This document shows positions 28,978 to 38,097 of a DNA stretch of 64,000 nt, piece after piece. Below the pieces are notes generated by a model. The model searched no databases. It was not told where the DNA came from and was given only the letters and a program-made list of their open reading frames with translations. A program made the position numbers and the translations under genes. The stretch comes from Bathymodiolus thermophilus thioautotrophic gill symbiont (GTDB taxonomy: Bacteria; Pseudomonadota; Gammaproteobacteria; PS1; Pseudothioglobaceae). Position 1 is the stretch's first letter, and the number at the start of each line of letters is the position of its first letter. The DNA lies in assembly GCF_003711265.1 (NCBI RefSeq), contig NZ_CP024634.1:930001-994000 (forward strand). Direction: 5' to 3'.

Positions 28978-31497
28978 TTAGAACTTCCAGCGGAGGGTGC
29001 CTTCGATGATGTTGCTGTAGGCTTCGTTGTTGGTGGATTGGATGCGTTGGTAGTTGACGGAGGTACTGGTATCGCCTTCTTGATAATCAATGCCGATTTT
29101 TAGTTCGATTTCTTGTTTGGCATTTTGACTGAGATAGTCCTCTTCGTCGTCATTTTGACCGAGGTTGGCTTTGTATTCTACAGAGAGAAAATGGTTCAGT
29201 TTGCTGTTTTGGTAAGCGACTTCATTGTTGATGTCGATGCCAATAGCGAAGTTGTTGTCAGTGGCCGTTTCGGAAGTAAGGATGTTGTCGGTTATTTTGA
29301 TGCTGTTGATGTCGTAGCGGAGGAAGGGAGACAGGTTAAATTCGTCTGTTTGTAGGTTGGCACGGTAGGCGATGCTAGCGAATAAGCTATTACTGTTTTG
29401 ATTAATAACATTGGTTTTGTGCGCCCCTTGGGTGATGCCAAGGATGGCTTCGATGCTATTTTGTTTGTCAATTTCTAATGCACCGTAGCTGGAGAGACTC
29501 CATTGGTTGGTGTCCACATCGCCTGAGAAATCGTTGCCTGTAACGGTGCGCTCTTCTTTGCCGAAACCGAGGGAGAAGCCGAGGGTTGTGTCTCGGTTTA
29601 GTTGTTTGTCAATGCCAATATTAAAGGATTTTAGACTGAATTTAGTTTTGTCTGTGTTTTCTCCGTTGCTTTCACCGATGACGATTTTGGCACTCGTCCA
29701 AGTGTCCCAAGAGTTGATTTTGGGAATTGGGGTTTTGATGGTGTTGTTGAGTTCATTGGCGTTTAATATATGGTTAACGAGAGTGTTGGTTTGGGTATCG
29801 GCAAAATTGACTTGGATGCCTTCGGCAAAGCCATTGGCGTCAAAGTTGCTGCGTTTGTTTTGTTGGTGACGGAGGTAGGATAATCTGCTAATGATGGTTT
29901 TGCTAACACGAGAGAGTAGGATTTTAACGGCAGCTTTGCTTTCTTTGCGTATGGCTGCAGCTTTGGCAATGGCTGTGGTTTCGGCGTTGTTGACAGTAAC
30001 GGTGGTAGTGGTTTCAATAGTTTGTCCATCGCCTGTTGCAACCACTTTAAAGGTGAAGGTTTCACCCTCCATGACTGGGGTGGTGGTAAAGCTGATAGTT
30101 GGGGTGTTTGTTAAGTCTTTATTAAGCGGCGTGCCAGTGGTTTGTGTCCATGTGTAAGTTATTTCGCTGTCAACATCATCAGCGTGAGCAGTTAAGGTAA
30201 CGATTTTGCCAGTGTCGATTTTGCCACCGCCAGTGATGATTAGGTTGGTTGGGGCTTCGTCGATATTTGTTAGAGTAACAGTGATGGTTTTGGTTGCAGT
30301 TTCATCACCTTTGGTGGCTTTTATATTGACGCTGTAAGTTTTACTGTCTTTTTCTTTTTCGTAGTCGGTGGCTTTAAAAGTTAGGTCGTTGCCATTTATG
30401 GTAAATCTACTTGCATCTGCACCCTCTACAATAACAAAGGTTGCACCTTCTTTGTTGGCAACCAAAGTTATTATTTTATCTGCATTTTCAGGTGTGACAA
30501 TGTTATCGGTAATAATGGTGAGCGCACGAGTAATTGTTACACTGATACTGACTTCAGTTGTTTTGTTGTCAGTGTCAGTAACGGTTACTTTAAAGGTAAG
30601 GGTTTTCCCACTCATGGCATCGGTGGGGGTAAAGGTGGCAGTGGCAGTGTTGGCGTTTGCAAGAGTAACGGAAGGAGTGCCAGCAGTTTGCGTCCATTGG
30701 TAAGTTAAGGCGTTGTCGTCGCCGTCGGGGTCGGTGGCTGCGGCTTCAAGGGTAACTTGGGTAATGGTTTGTTTCTTGCTAACATTGACGGATGGCTTTT
30801 GTTGTAGTGGGGTGTCGTTAACGGTAATGGTAATGGTTTGTTCGGCGTTTTGGTTGACTCTGGTGCCGGTGGTGGCTTTGATTTTGACGGTGTAGGATGT
30901 TGTGTTGGTGTTGGTAGCGTTGAAGGTTAAGGTGTTGTTGTTGAGGCTGAATAAGCCACTGCTATCTTCGGTAATGCTAAAAATAGCAGCAGGGTCAATG
31001 GCAGTGAGAAGGTGGTTAAAAATAGAGCCTTTATTGGTGTTAAGGGCACTGTCCGAGGTAATCACAAGTTTGGCAAAAATAAAATTAAACTTTATGTAAT
31101 CTTGAACAGCGCTATTATTTGTATTTTTGGCTAATATGGCAGTAAGGATTAGAGTGGCTGAATTGTTGCCACTCTCGTCGGCTTTCGCAAAACCGTTGTT
31201 AAGCTTAATTTTCATTTGTTGACTGTAATTAGAAACTGGATTTATAAGTTCTGTTTCAAAAACCCTACCTTGAACTGCTTCACCTACATAATATGTAGTG
31301 CCAGAATAGAGTGTTATTTTTATTGTGCTAGATGATGCGGGAAGTTTAACAGGTTGGTTAAAAGTAACGATCATCGTATTATCGCTTGTTCTTTCGACTT
31401 TTATAACGACTGGGTTTTGTGACTCATCAATGGCAAATGTTTGTGAGGCAAATAAAACCAATAAGGCGCTGACAATAAAGCGATTAAGTATATTCAT
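28978..31497 (-). CDS. Autotransporter with cadherin/Ig-like passenger repeats
   Basis: The 839-residue protein starts at 31497 with signal peptide MNILNRFIVSALLVLFASQT, cleaved after a FA pair. The passenger includes several beta-sandwich repeats of cadherin/PKD type (for example TDPDGDDNALTYQWTQ near 270 and a repeat of the TYTWTQ type near 465). The last 270-280 residues form an autotransporter-like beta barrel with alternating strands and a C-terminal aromatic residue (TLRWKF). It would display the repeats on the cell surface. Its N-terminal 50 residues closely match those of the protein at 32606-34948, which has a different C-terminal anchor. Confidence 0.82.
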   Translation of the reverse strand: MNILNRFIVSALLVLFASQTFAIDESQNPVVIKVERTSDNTMIVTFNQPVKLPASSSTIKITLYSGTTYYVGEAVQGRVFETELINPVSNYSQQMKIKLNNGFAKADESGNNSATLILTAILAKNTNNSAVQDYIKFNFIFAKLVITSDSALNTNKGSIFNHLLTAIDPAAIFSITEDSSGLFSLNNNTLTFNATNTNTTSYTVKIKATTGTRVNQNAEQTITITVNDTPLQQKPSVNVSKKQTITQVTLEAAATDPDGDDNALTYQWTQTAGTPSVTLANANTATATFTPTDAMSGKTLTFKVTVTDTDNKTTEVSISVTITRALTIITDNIVTPENADKIITLVANKEGATFVIVEGADASRFTINGNDLTFKATDYEKEKDSKTYSVNIKATKGDETATKTITVTLTNIDEAPTNLIITGGGKIDTGKIVTLTAHADDVDSEITYTWTQTTGTPLNKDLTNTPTISFTTTPVMEGETFTFKVVATGDGQTIETTTTVTVNNAETTAIAKAAAIRKESKAAVKILLSRVSKTIISRLSYLRHQQNKRSNFDANGFAEGIQVNFADTQTNTLVNHILNANELNNTIKTPIPKINSWDTWTSAKIVIGESNGENTDKTKFSLKSFNIGIDKQLNRDTTLGFSLGFGKEERTVTGNDFSGDVDTNQWSLSSYGALEIDKQNSIEAILGITQGAHKTNVINQNSNSLFASIAYRANLQTDEFNLSPFLRYDINSIKITDNILTSETATDNNFAIGIDINNEVAYQNSKLNHFLSVEYKANLGQNDDEEDYLSQNAKQEIELKIGIDYQEGDTSTSVNYQRIQSTNNEAYSNIIEGTLRWKF

Positions 31498-31592
31498 AGT
31501 AAAACTCCTTGGGTTAGTAATTAAATTTTTAAGTAATGGCAAATGAAAGCGTCATTACTATGAGTATTGACTGCTGTTGCTAATACATGGTT

Positions 31593-31637
31593 GGATTATA
31601 GTATTATATTATCCATTTTTATTTTTGAAAATGGTAT
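31593..31637. repeat. Element A, truncated copy
   Basis: About 45 bases match the right end of element A copy 1, including TATTTTTGAAAATGGTAT. The hairpin core and the other end are missing. Confidence 0.6.
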
Positions 31638-31777
31638 AAATGACGACTACAACATATCCAAGTGTTAAATTATCCCATAAAAACATTTTTTTATTTGAGT
31701 TTCCTATATTGGACATGTGTCTAATGTAGGAGGCCTCATTGCGGATATATCTATTTTTTCCTTAGAGATATTTTCTT

Positions 31778-31812
31778 AAAAAAAAGCCCCGTGAGAACAG
31801 GGATTTTTTATT
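31778..31812 (-). terminator. Intrinsic terminator after the broken lipoprotein gene
   Basis: Read on the minus strand, a CCC/GGGG stem is followed by a run of nine T residues. It resembles the bidirectional terminator at 28831 and lies just downstream of the gene ending at 31840. Confidence 0.6.
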
Positions 31813-31839
31813 CATATTCCCACGCCGTGGGGATGTGCA

Positions 31840-32320
31840 TTAGCGTGTGGAGCGTTTTTTATAGCCATCGCCACAATCGGCTTTACCAGGTTGATCGTCA
31901 TCCAGTAGGCAAAGGGTAAATCTGGCTACGATTGGCTTGGAGTCAAATACCATTGAGACGGGCTTACCTGCTTGGTAGCCTGGGTATGTTTCGCAGAATT
32001 CTGGGTGGAGGGTTTTGATGTATTCAATGGGTTTTTTGCTGGTTTTTTTGTCCGTTTGAGTTGGGCATTTTGCTAGGAGTGGGAAGCCACCAAAGTCTGC
32101 TAAAGTGAATACTGATCCAGTATGGTCAATGAGTGTTACGATGACGCCAGAGCCGCCTTCGTTTAGGTAAAGTTTTTCGCTCCAGTCGGGGTTAAGGTTG
32201 ACGAAGGTTTGTTTGGGCGTTTGCATAAGTGTTTTTTTTCATTGCATGCACCTAATAAAAGCACTGATACTAGAACTAAAATTGAAGTAATGTTTTGTTT
32301 TGTTTTGTTTGCATTGTCAT
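31840..32320 (-). pseudogene. Small lipoprotein gene split into three frames at two simple repeats
   Basis: The longest open part (31840-32226, 128 codons) starts with QTPKQTFVNLNPDW and has four cysteines, but no export signal. Directly upstream, in another frame, is a clear lipoprotein signal (SILVLVSVLLLGACNEKK, lipobox LLGAC, Cys codon 32246-32244). It joins the body if the run of eight A at 32239-32232 is read as nine. A possible ATG at 32320 is in a third frame and comes into frame with the signal if one CAAAA unit is lost from the pentanucleotide tract at 32292-32310. It may be a decayed gene, a phase-variable gene or a sequencing artefact. I do not recognise the mature domain. Confidence 0.65.
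32292..32310. repeat. Pentanucleotide repeat (GTTTT)n
   Basis: Three full GTTTT units plus GTTT, on the plus strand, lie between the candidate ATG and the lipoprotein signal. Gain or loss of one unit changes the reading frame. Confidence 0.85.
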
Positions 32321-32391
32321 TGTGCTTTTTGTTGAATAATAGTAGGCAATTTTTACATAAAAATTAATGTCTTATGCATGACCCTTAAATT

Positions 32392-32552
32392 GAGACCTTT
32401 GTATAAATATGAATAATCATCAAGAGTCCTCGTTTCACCCACTTGGTAATTTTTTAAACCCAGTCTTAGCCCTGCTAGGACAAGGTTTAAGAAAATCACC
32501 AAGTGGGTGAAAATTGAATTTTGCTAATCATCCATATTTATGCAAAGGTCTC
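32392..32552. repeat. Repeat C, full copy
   Basis: This 161-bp element has near-perfect inverted ends GAGACCTTTGTATAAATATG and CATATTTATGCAAAGGTCTC. A secondary inner inverted repeat is CACCCACTTGGT/ACCAAGTGGGTG. It encodes no protein. It is the clearest full copy of the family. Confidence 0.85.
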
Positions 32553-32605
32553 TTATTGATTTTTTTATCATTCCTCATGCTAAAAACTTTGCTTGATTTA
32601 TCTAC

Positions 32606-34948
32606 TCAGCGGATAAGTCGCCGTTTTCTTCTGATTAAATAATAAGCACCTAATATCATCAGCAGGATAAAGCCCATATCAAATCTAGCAGGTGCATTAG
32701 GGTTATAAACACAACCGCCACCACTGCTAGCAGGCGTTGCTATTGAAATAGTGCTTTCAACTACGCCATTGGCTTGACCACCATCGGTGTCGTTTTCGCC
32801 GCCATCTTTGATGGTTAATTTAAGGCAAGTTGCACCTACGATTAATCCAGTTTTCCAAGTGCTATCATTGGTGCAAGTGTTGTCTGTACTAGATTCAATT
32901 GTATTCTCAGTGTCAACTATAAAATTATCCCAACCACTTGTCAACGAATATTTACGCAACTCTGCATCCTTAGGAATTGCAGTAGTAAGTTCAATAATCA
33001 CTTGAGTGGAGGCACCAACGGCACTTAAGCCTTCAACTATATAGTCATAGATATCGCCAGTGGTTGCCGTATCACTGGCGTTGTTGGTTAGTTTGTTGTC
33101 TGCTATATATTGTTTCACTTGTTCAAGGGTTAAACGCCCAGAATCTTTGCCCATGATGCCTAATAATACTCTAGGTTTTCCTGAGTTTGAATTTGAATTT
33201 GGGTTTGGACTTGTATTTATATCTATATCTGGATTCAAATTGGTGATGGTTTTACCCTCACCTGCTTGGATTTTATTGCCTGCGGTATTGTTGTCTTTGT
33301 TATTGGGGATGCCATCGTTGTCACTGTCGTTGTTATTACTGTCGACATCGCCTGCAATCAATTTAAGTTTCAAAACTCTTGTTGATGAATGCAGGTCATC
33401 GTTCTTAGCCTCTAATTTAATGGTCAAAATACCAGGTTCTATGTTGGCGGGGTCAAAAGAAAAAATTGTATTGGCGCTTGTGCCAGTAACATTAGACTTA
33501 CTCCAATCGTAAGTGTTTGCAGTTACCAAGGCGTTTACGGTAACTGTTCCGCCATTTTTACTAATCAGCCGACCACTATTTCCACCTTGGGTTACGATGA
33601 ATTGCTTGACTACTGGAGTGATGTTTGTATTAACGGCATTAAAGGCAATGTTAAAGTTTTCTGTAGAGGTTGAAGTGCCATCTCTGACAGTGATAGAGAT
33701 GCGTATTGGAGATGTGAATATTTTTGCAGTTGTGGCAACACTAGATTTGACTTTTAGTTGATTGCCAGTAATTAAAAACCAACTGCTAGGATTGACCCTG
33801 TAGGTTAATTTGCTATTGTCTGTATCTACATCCGTTGCAGACAAGATGCCTACGATTGCACCAGCAGTTGCGTTGAGTGCAATGCTTACTCTAGTTAGGA
33901 CAATGTTGGTGGGGGCAGTATCGTCAATGTTGCCGACTGTAAAATTGAATTTTCGATCAAAACTGTGATGGTTGCCATCGGTTACGGTAATGGTGGTGCT
34001 GAAACTGGTGGCACTCTCATAGTCTAAAGCAGCGTTGAGTTTGAGTTTGCCACCGTTAATGCTCAATATGGCATTGCTACTGGTATAGGTAAAAGTGTTG
34101 TTAGTATCGGCATCAGTGGCAGAGAGGGTGCCTAATTCAGTGCCAATGGCGGTGTTTTCATTGATGGTGAGATTGTCTTTTAAGGTGATAGCAGTAGAGG
34201 TTTCTTCATTGATGGCGAAGGTAATGGCAGTAGGAGTTTCATCGTTGAGGTCAATAAGCTTAACGGTAATAGTTTGTTCGGCATTCTCATTATTTGTATT
34301 GTTTTCAGCTTTGATTTTGACAGTATAGGATTTTTTGTTGCTTTCAAAGTCGGTAGTGGTGCCGTTGAATTTTAGGGTGGCGTTATTAGTGCCACTGAGG
34401 CTGAATAAACCGTCGGTATTTTCAATAATTCTGAAAGTGGCAGTATCGCTGGCGGCGAGAGTGTGGATAAGTTCGGTACCTTCGTTGGCATTAAGAGTAT
34501 TGACGGAGATAAAGCTAAAGTGATAAAGAGAAAGATTGGTAACACTATGAGCATCAGTCATCCATTCAGTAGGATTAGAGTTATTGCTCCAGCCATAACT
34601 ACGAACACGCATTTCATCAATAGTCGTTATATTGTCATTGTCCATATCAACAAGTTCTACTACTTCCATTTCCCATGCAATAGCATAGCCTTTGGTATTT
34701 GGATTGACAGCAACGACTGTTCTAGAATGTTCGCTATTACTAGTGCCCACATAAATTTTTCCATTCGTTTTCATGTATATTCCATAATTGGCATTGGGAT
34801 CCCTCCCCTTAACAGGCTGATCGTGCGTAATGGTAAGTGTAGTCAAACCTGTTCTTTCAATTTTTATAACCTTTGGGATAATGGCAAATGCTTGCGAGGC
34901 AAATAACATTAATAACGAAGTGACAATAAAACGATTAAGTGTGTTCAT
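32606..34948 (-). CDS. Secreted cadherin-repeat protein with C-terminal sorting tail
   Basis: The 780-residue protein has signal peptide MNTLNRFIVTSLLMLFASQA and an N-terminal domain like that of the protein at 28978-31497. Several cadherin-like repeats follow (ATDADTNNTFTYTS near 280, ATDVDTDNSKLTYRV near 375), then a Ca-binding SNNNDSDNDGIPNNKDN linker near 545. A choice-of-anchor-like domain (residues about 645-745) leads to a tripartite C-terminus: GGGC near 750, a hydrophobic helix, then RRKRRLIR. Such tails (GlyGly/JDVT-CTERM type) are processed and anchored by dedicated proteases; none is visible here. The likely role is surface adhesion. Confidence 0.8.
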   Translation of the reverse strand: MNTLNRFIVTSLLMLFASQAFAIIPKVIKIERTGLTTLTITHDQPVKGRDPNANYGIYMKTNGKIYVGTSNSEHSRTVVAVNPNTKGYAIAWEMEVVELVDMDNDNITTIDEMRVRSYGWSNNSNPTEWMTDAHSVTNLSLYHFSFISVNTLNANEGTELIHTLAASDTATFRIIENTDGLFSLSGTNNATLKFNGTTTDFESNKKSYTVKIKAENNTNNENAEQTITVKLIDLNDETPTAITFAINEETSTAITLKDNLTINENTAIGTELGTLSATDADTNNTFTYTSSNAILSINGGKLKLNAALDYESATSFSTTITVTDGNHHSFDRKFNFTVGNIDDTAPTNIVLTRVSIALNATAGAIVGILSATDVDTDNSKLTYRVNPSSWFLITGNQLKVKSSVATTAKIFTSPIRISITVRDGTSTSTENFNIAFNAVNTNITPVVKQFIVTQGGNSGRLISKNGGTVTVNALVTANTYDWSKSNVTGTSANTIFSFDPANIEPGILTIKLEAKNDDLHSSTRVLKLKLIAGDVDSNNNDSDNDGIPNNKDNNTAGNKIQAGEGKTITNLNPDIDINTSPNPNSNSNSGKPRVLLGIMGKDSGRLTLEQVKQYIADNKLTNNASDTATTGDIYDYIVEGLSAVGASTQVIIELTTAIPKDAELRKYSLTSGWDNFIVDTENTIESSTDNTCTNDSTWKTGLIVGATCLKLTIKDGGENDTDGGQANGVVESTISIATPASSGGGCVYNPNAPARFDMGFILLMILGAYYLIRRKRRLIR

Positions 34949-35231
34949 AATAAATCTCCTAAATTAACAGACAATAAGTAATGGCGAATAAAGTCGCATG
35001 TTATAAGCGTTGTATTTTCTTTGGGTAGTGTCATAACGAGCGAATCAAGTTCTAGGTGGATTTGTTATTGTGTGAGCGTTGACGAAAATTGGAAAGCCAT
35101 TAGCATAGTGCAACATATTCATTTAATAAATTATTCCATATAAACGAATAGCCGTGTAAGTTTTTTTGTCAAATGAGGGGTGCAGGTATTCACAAGTAGG
35201 GCTGGTAAACTTATTTCTACTTGAGACCTTT
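34949..35231. other. Upstream region of the cadherin-repeat gene
   Basis: About 280 AT-rich bases between that gene and the IS element. Apart from the left stub of repeat C (GAGACCTTT, 35223-35231), I see nothing definable. Confidence 0.5.
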
Positions 35232-36535
35232 AAGACCCCTGCATAGCACCCTAAAACCAACCATCAAAACCCAAAACCCTCAATTTTTGACTTTTCAAAG
35301 TCAAAAAACATATAAAATCCAGCTTTCATTAAAAAAATCATCAATATCAACTATAAATCGCTCATTTTTTACTCTTTTTTGTACTGTTTCCACAAAAAAA
35401 GACACAATAATCCCTAGGTTGTATTTAATCCCTTGTTAATATAAACATTCGCCGCTCTAACTAGATTATAAGCAATAGCTTTAAGATTAACTTCGCTGGC
35501 AACTTTCTCTAAACCAATATAACGACTTCTTGCCAAACCATAAGTGCGTTTGAGCGTACCAAAGGTGCGTTCAACCACAAACCTTCTTTTGCTGATTGCT
35601 TTATTGCGTAATTTATTCCAATGACTCATTTGCTTGCCTTTGGGTTTTTTGCGCATAATACCATCTCTTAACTTTTGTGCTTTAAGTGCTTCACTATTAG
35701 CTTGAGAGGCTGCTCCTTTGTCGTATAAAACTCTTACGCCTTTTTGATTGCCTGCCTGTTTAACATTTTCTTCAAAATGAGTCATTTCACTATCATTAGC
35801 AGGGTGCGTAGTGGCTTTGTTAATTAATCCATTGGCATCAGTTGTTACTACTGATGAATATCCATAAGTGTATTTTCCCGCCTTAAATGTCCATCTTGCA
35901 TCTTTATCATCTGAATATTGAATTGGGTTACTATCAATCTCATAAACCTCACCAGTTTTGTGTGTTGTAATAATCTTCTTAGTGCGTCTAGCACTTTGAA
36001 TTAAGGTTGCATCCATGGCAACATGTTTGCCATTAGAGAGTTTGAGTTGATTGTTCTCAAGCATAAGATTGATGCTACTCAAAAGTCTATCAAATAGATT
36101 TTGTTTGATTAGTTTGGTTCTAAATCTGCCAATGGTTGTAGCATCAGGTTTGTTGCCACTTAGGCTAAAGTTGCAAAAGTTAATAAAGACTAAATCTCTA
36201 CTAAGACTATCAGCCAACTTCTCATCAGAGAGATTGTGCCATGTGCCTATTAATAGCGCTTTAAACAGACTAACAGCAGAATAGTCAACTTTAATATGAG
36301 ACAGATCTTTGGCTATAACTTCCCAATCGATAACTTTGTTAATGATGTCTAGTTGGGAGTTTGGTATGTTGATAAAACTATCAGCAAAGGTTTGTTCTTG
36401 AGTGGTTTTAACTCGCATTTTTTTGTAAGTGTCTGATAATTATAGTATTTTATCATAAATGCTAATGTTTGCATAAGGTTTTGAGGGTTGATTTGTGATT
36501 TTTTGTTGGGTTTTTTAGTTTAATGCAGGGGTCTT
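35232..36535 (-). mobile_element. IS5-family-like insertion sequence
   Basis: The 1304-bp element has perfect 13-bp terminal inverted repeats (AAGACCCCTGCAT at 35232-35244 and its complement at 36523-36535). It holds one transposase gene (35414-36418, minus strand). The flanks carry a direct repeat CCTTT (35227-35231 and 36536-36540), which could also be read as 4 bp. Removing the element and one repeat restores GAGACCTTTGCATAAATATG, the normal end of repeat C, so the IS jumped into an existing repeat C copy. Confidence 0.88.
35414..36418 (-). CDS. IS5-family-like transposase (DDE type)
   Basis: The 334-residue transposase has an N-terminal DUF772-like region (SLFKALLIGTWHNLSDEKLADSL near 48), a catalytic domain with HVAMDATLIQSARR near 133, VLYDKGAASQANSEAL near 231 and the C-terminal RRFVVERTFGTLKRTYGLARSRY near 278, which holds the catalytic glutamate. 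It appears full-length and intact, so the element may be active. Confidence 0.9.
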   Translation of the reverse strand: MRVKTTQEQTFADSFINIPNSQLDIINKVIDWEVIAKDLSHIKVDYSAVSLFKALLIGTWHNLSDEKLADSLSRDLVFINFCNFSLSGNKPDATTIGRFRTKLIKQNLFDRLLSSINLMLENNQLKLSNGKHVAMDATLIQSARRTKKIITTHKTGEVYEIDSNPIQYSDDKDARWTFKAGKYTYGYSSVVTTDANGLINKATTHPANDSEMTHFEENVKQAGNQKGVRVLYDKGAASQANSEALKAQKLRDGIMRKKPKGKQMSHWNKLRNKAISKRRFVVERTFGTLKRTYGLARSRYIGLEKVASEVNLKAIAYNLVRAANVYINKGLNTT

Positions 36536-36580
36536 CCTTTGCATAAATATGGATGATTGGCAGAATTCAATTTTTGCCAA
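36536..36580. repeat. Repeat C, right-hand remnant after IS insertion
   Basis: CCTTTGCATAAATATGG and the following bases up to about 36580 continue repeat C where the IS interrupts it. The far end of this copy is not found, so it was already incomplete or has decayed. Confidence 0.65.
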
Positions 36581-36695
36581 CTTTTGATGGTGTATGCATT
36601 TCCATACACAGTACAAGAACGAGGCGTATAAAAAATAAATTTTGTACCTTTTGATTGGGGTGATGAGTTGTTGCTAATGACAATATAAGACCAGC

Positions 36696-38090
36696 TTATT
36701 TCTTTTTAATGAACTTCATTAAACGGCGTCTTTTGGCGATTTGTCTGGCGTTCAGTTCATTCTTTTTGCCTTTAAATGGATTGTCTCCACTTTTGTATTC
36801 GATTTTTAAGGGGGTGTTGGTAAGTTTTAATGCGTCAATGAAGAAGTTTTTTAAATAGCGGTCATAGGCATTGGGAACGCTTTTTAAGTGGTTGCCGTGG
36901 AAGGTTAATGTGGGTGGGAATATGTCAGTTTGATTGACATATTTAACTTTGAGCCTTCTGCCTTTTACGGGTGGGGGCTGGTGTCCAGTGTTGGCTTTTT
37001 CGAGGATTTTGTTTAATACTGGGGTGCTAAATTCGGTGCCAGCATTGGTATAGGCTTTGGTGATGGGGGCGAATAATTTACCAACGCCTGAGCCATGGAG
37101 TGCGGAAATATAATGTACGCTGGCGTAATTGACAAAAGACAATTTAACTTCTAATTTGCGTTTTACTTCTTGTTTTTGATATTCATCTAAGCCATCCCAT
37201 TTGTTAATGGCAATCAATAAGGCTCGACCGCGTTCAGCAATCATTCCTAATAAGGTGGCATCTTGCTCGGTAACGCCTTCGTGAGCGTCAAGGATTAGTA
37301 TTACTACATGAGAGCGCTCTAGGGCTTCGCGTGCTTTGATAATGGAGAATATTTCAATTTTTTCATGTGTGGAACGCTTGCGACGAATGCCTGCGGTGTC
37401 GATTAAGGTGTATTTTTGCCCTTCGCGTTCAAAGGGGATGTAGATGCTGTCACGGGTTGTGCCGGGTAAATCAATTGCCAAAACACGCTCTTCCCCTAGA
37501 ATACGATTGATTAAAGTGGATTTGCCTACATTGGGTCTGCCGAGGACGGCAACGGCGATGCCTTCTACTGTTTCTGTTTCTTCCTCTACTTCTATTGTGG
37601 GTAATAAAGGTAGGGTGTGATCAATCAAATCGCCAATGCCTTGTCCATGTTCTGCGGATATTAAGATAGGCTCGCCCATGCCTAATTCGTAAAATTCTGC
37701 TGCTAGGGATGGGTTGAGGCCTTCGGCTTTGTTGCACACCAAAACGATGTCTTTTTTGAGTTTTCTCAATTGTGCGGCAATCTCTCTATCTAAGCCAATT
37801 ACCCCATCTCTACTGCTGACGATAAAGTAAATAACATCGGATTCTTCTAGGGCATTTAGTACCTGTAATTGAATGCCGCTGTCAATGATATTGTCTTGAT
37901 GGGTTAAGCCACCAGTGTCAATAATGGTGGCAAAAGTTTCACTGTCTTCGTCAAACAAAATCTCGGCGTATTGACGGTCTCGTGTTAGGCCTTCAAAATC
38001 AGAAACCAAGGCTTGGCGTGATTTGCTGAGACGATTGAAAAGCGTGGATTTGCCAACATTTGGGCGACCAACTAGGGAGATAATAGGCAT
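36696..38090 (-). CDS. der: Ribosome-assembly GTPase Der (EngA)
   Basis: The 464-residue protein has two GTPase domains, each with a GRPNVGKST P-loop (near residues 7 and 192), DTGG/DTAG switch motifs and NKAE/NKWD specificity motifs. A C-terminal KH-like domain follows. Der acts in maturation of the 50S subunit. I use the ATG at 38090 (MPIISLVG), which overlaps nothing; a TTG at 38105 would run into the upstream gene. The bamB gene normally between yfgM and der is absent. Confidence 0.95.
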   Translation of the reverse strand: MPIISLVGRPNVGKSTLFNRLSKSRQALVSDFEGLTRDRQYAEILFDEDSETFATIIDTGGLTHQDNIIDSGIQLQVLNALEESDVIYFIVSSRDGVIGLDREIAAQLRKLKKDIVLVCNKAEGLNPSLAAEFYELGMGEPILISAEHGQGIGDLIDHTLPLLPTIEVEEETETVEGIAVAVLGRPNVGKSTLINRILGEERVLAIDLPGTTRDSIYIPFEREGQKYTLIDTAGIRRKRSTHEKIEIFSIIKAREALERSHVVILILDAHEGVTEQDATLLGMIAERGRALLIAINKWDGLDEYQKQEVKRKLEVKLSFVNYASVHYISALHGSGVGKLFAPITKAYTNAGTEFSTPVLNKILEKANTGHQPPPVKGRRLKVKYVNQTDIFPPTLTFHGNHLKSVPNAYDRYLKNFFIDALKLTNTPLKIEYKSGDNPFKGKKNELNARQIAKRRRLMKFIKKK

Positions 38091-38097
38091 AAAGGCT

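Larger units (their letters stand above)
31498..31839. other. Intergenic region with truncated element A and terminator
   Basis: These 342 bases hold the promoter region of the autotransporter-like gene, the right end of a truncated element A (about 31593-31637, ending GAAAATGGTAT) and a terminator (31778-31812). No gene is visible. Confidence 0.6.
32227..32605. other. Intergenic region with simple repeat and repeat C
   Basis: This gap holds the broken 5' part of the lipoprotein gene, its pentanucleotide tract (32292-32310) and a full repeat C (32392-32552). Confidence 0.6.

Noticed and set aside
29113-30703. Plus-strand frames over the autotransporter-like gene
   Set aside because: Low-complexity Val/Leu/Ser-rich translations opposite repetitive cadherin-like coding sequence; no start signals or family motifs.
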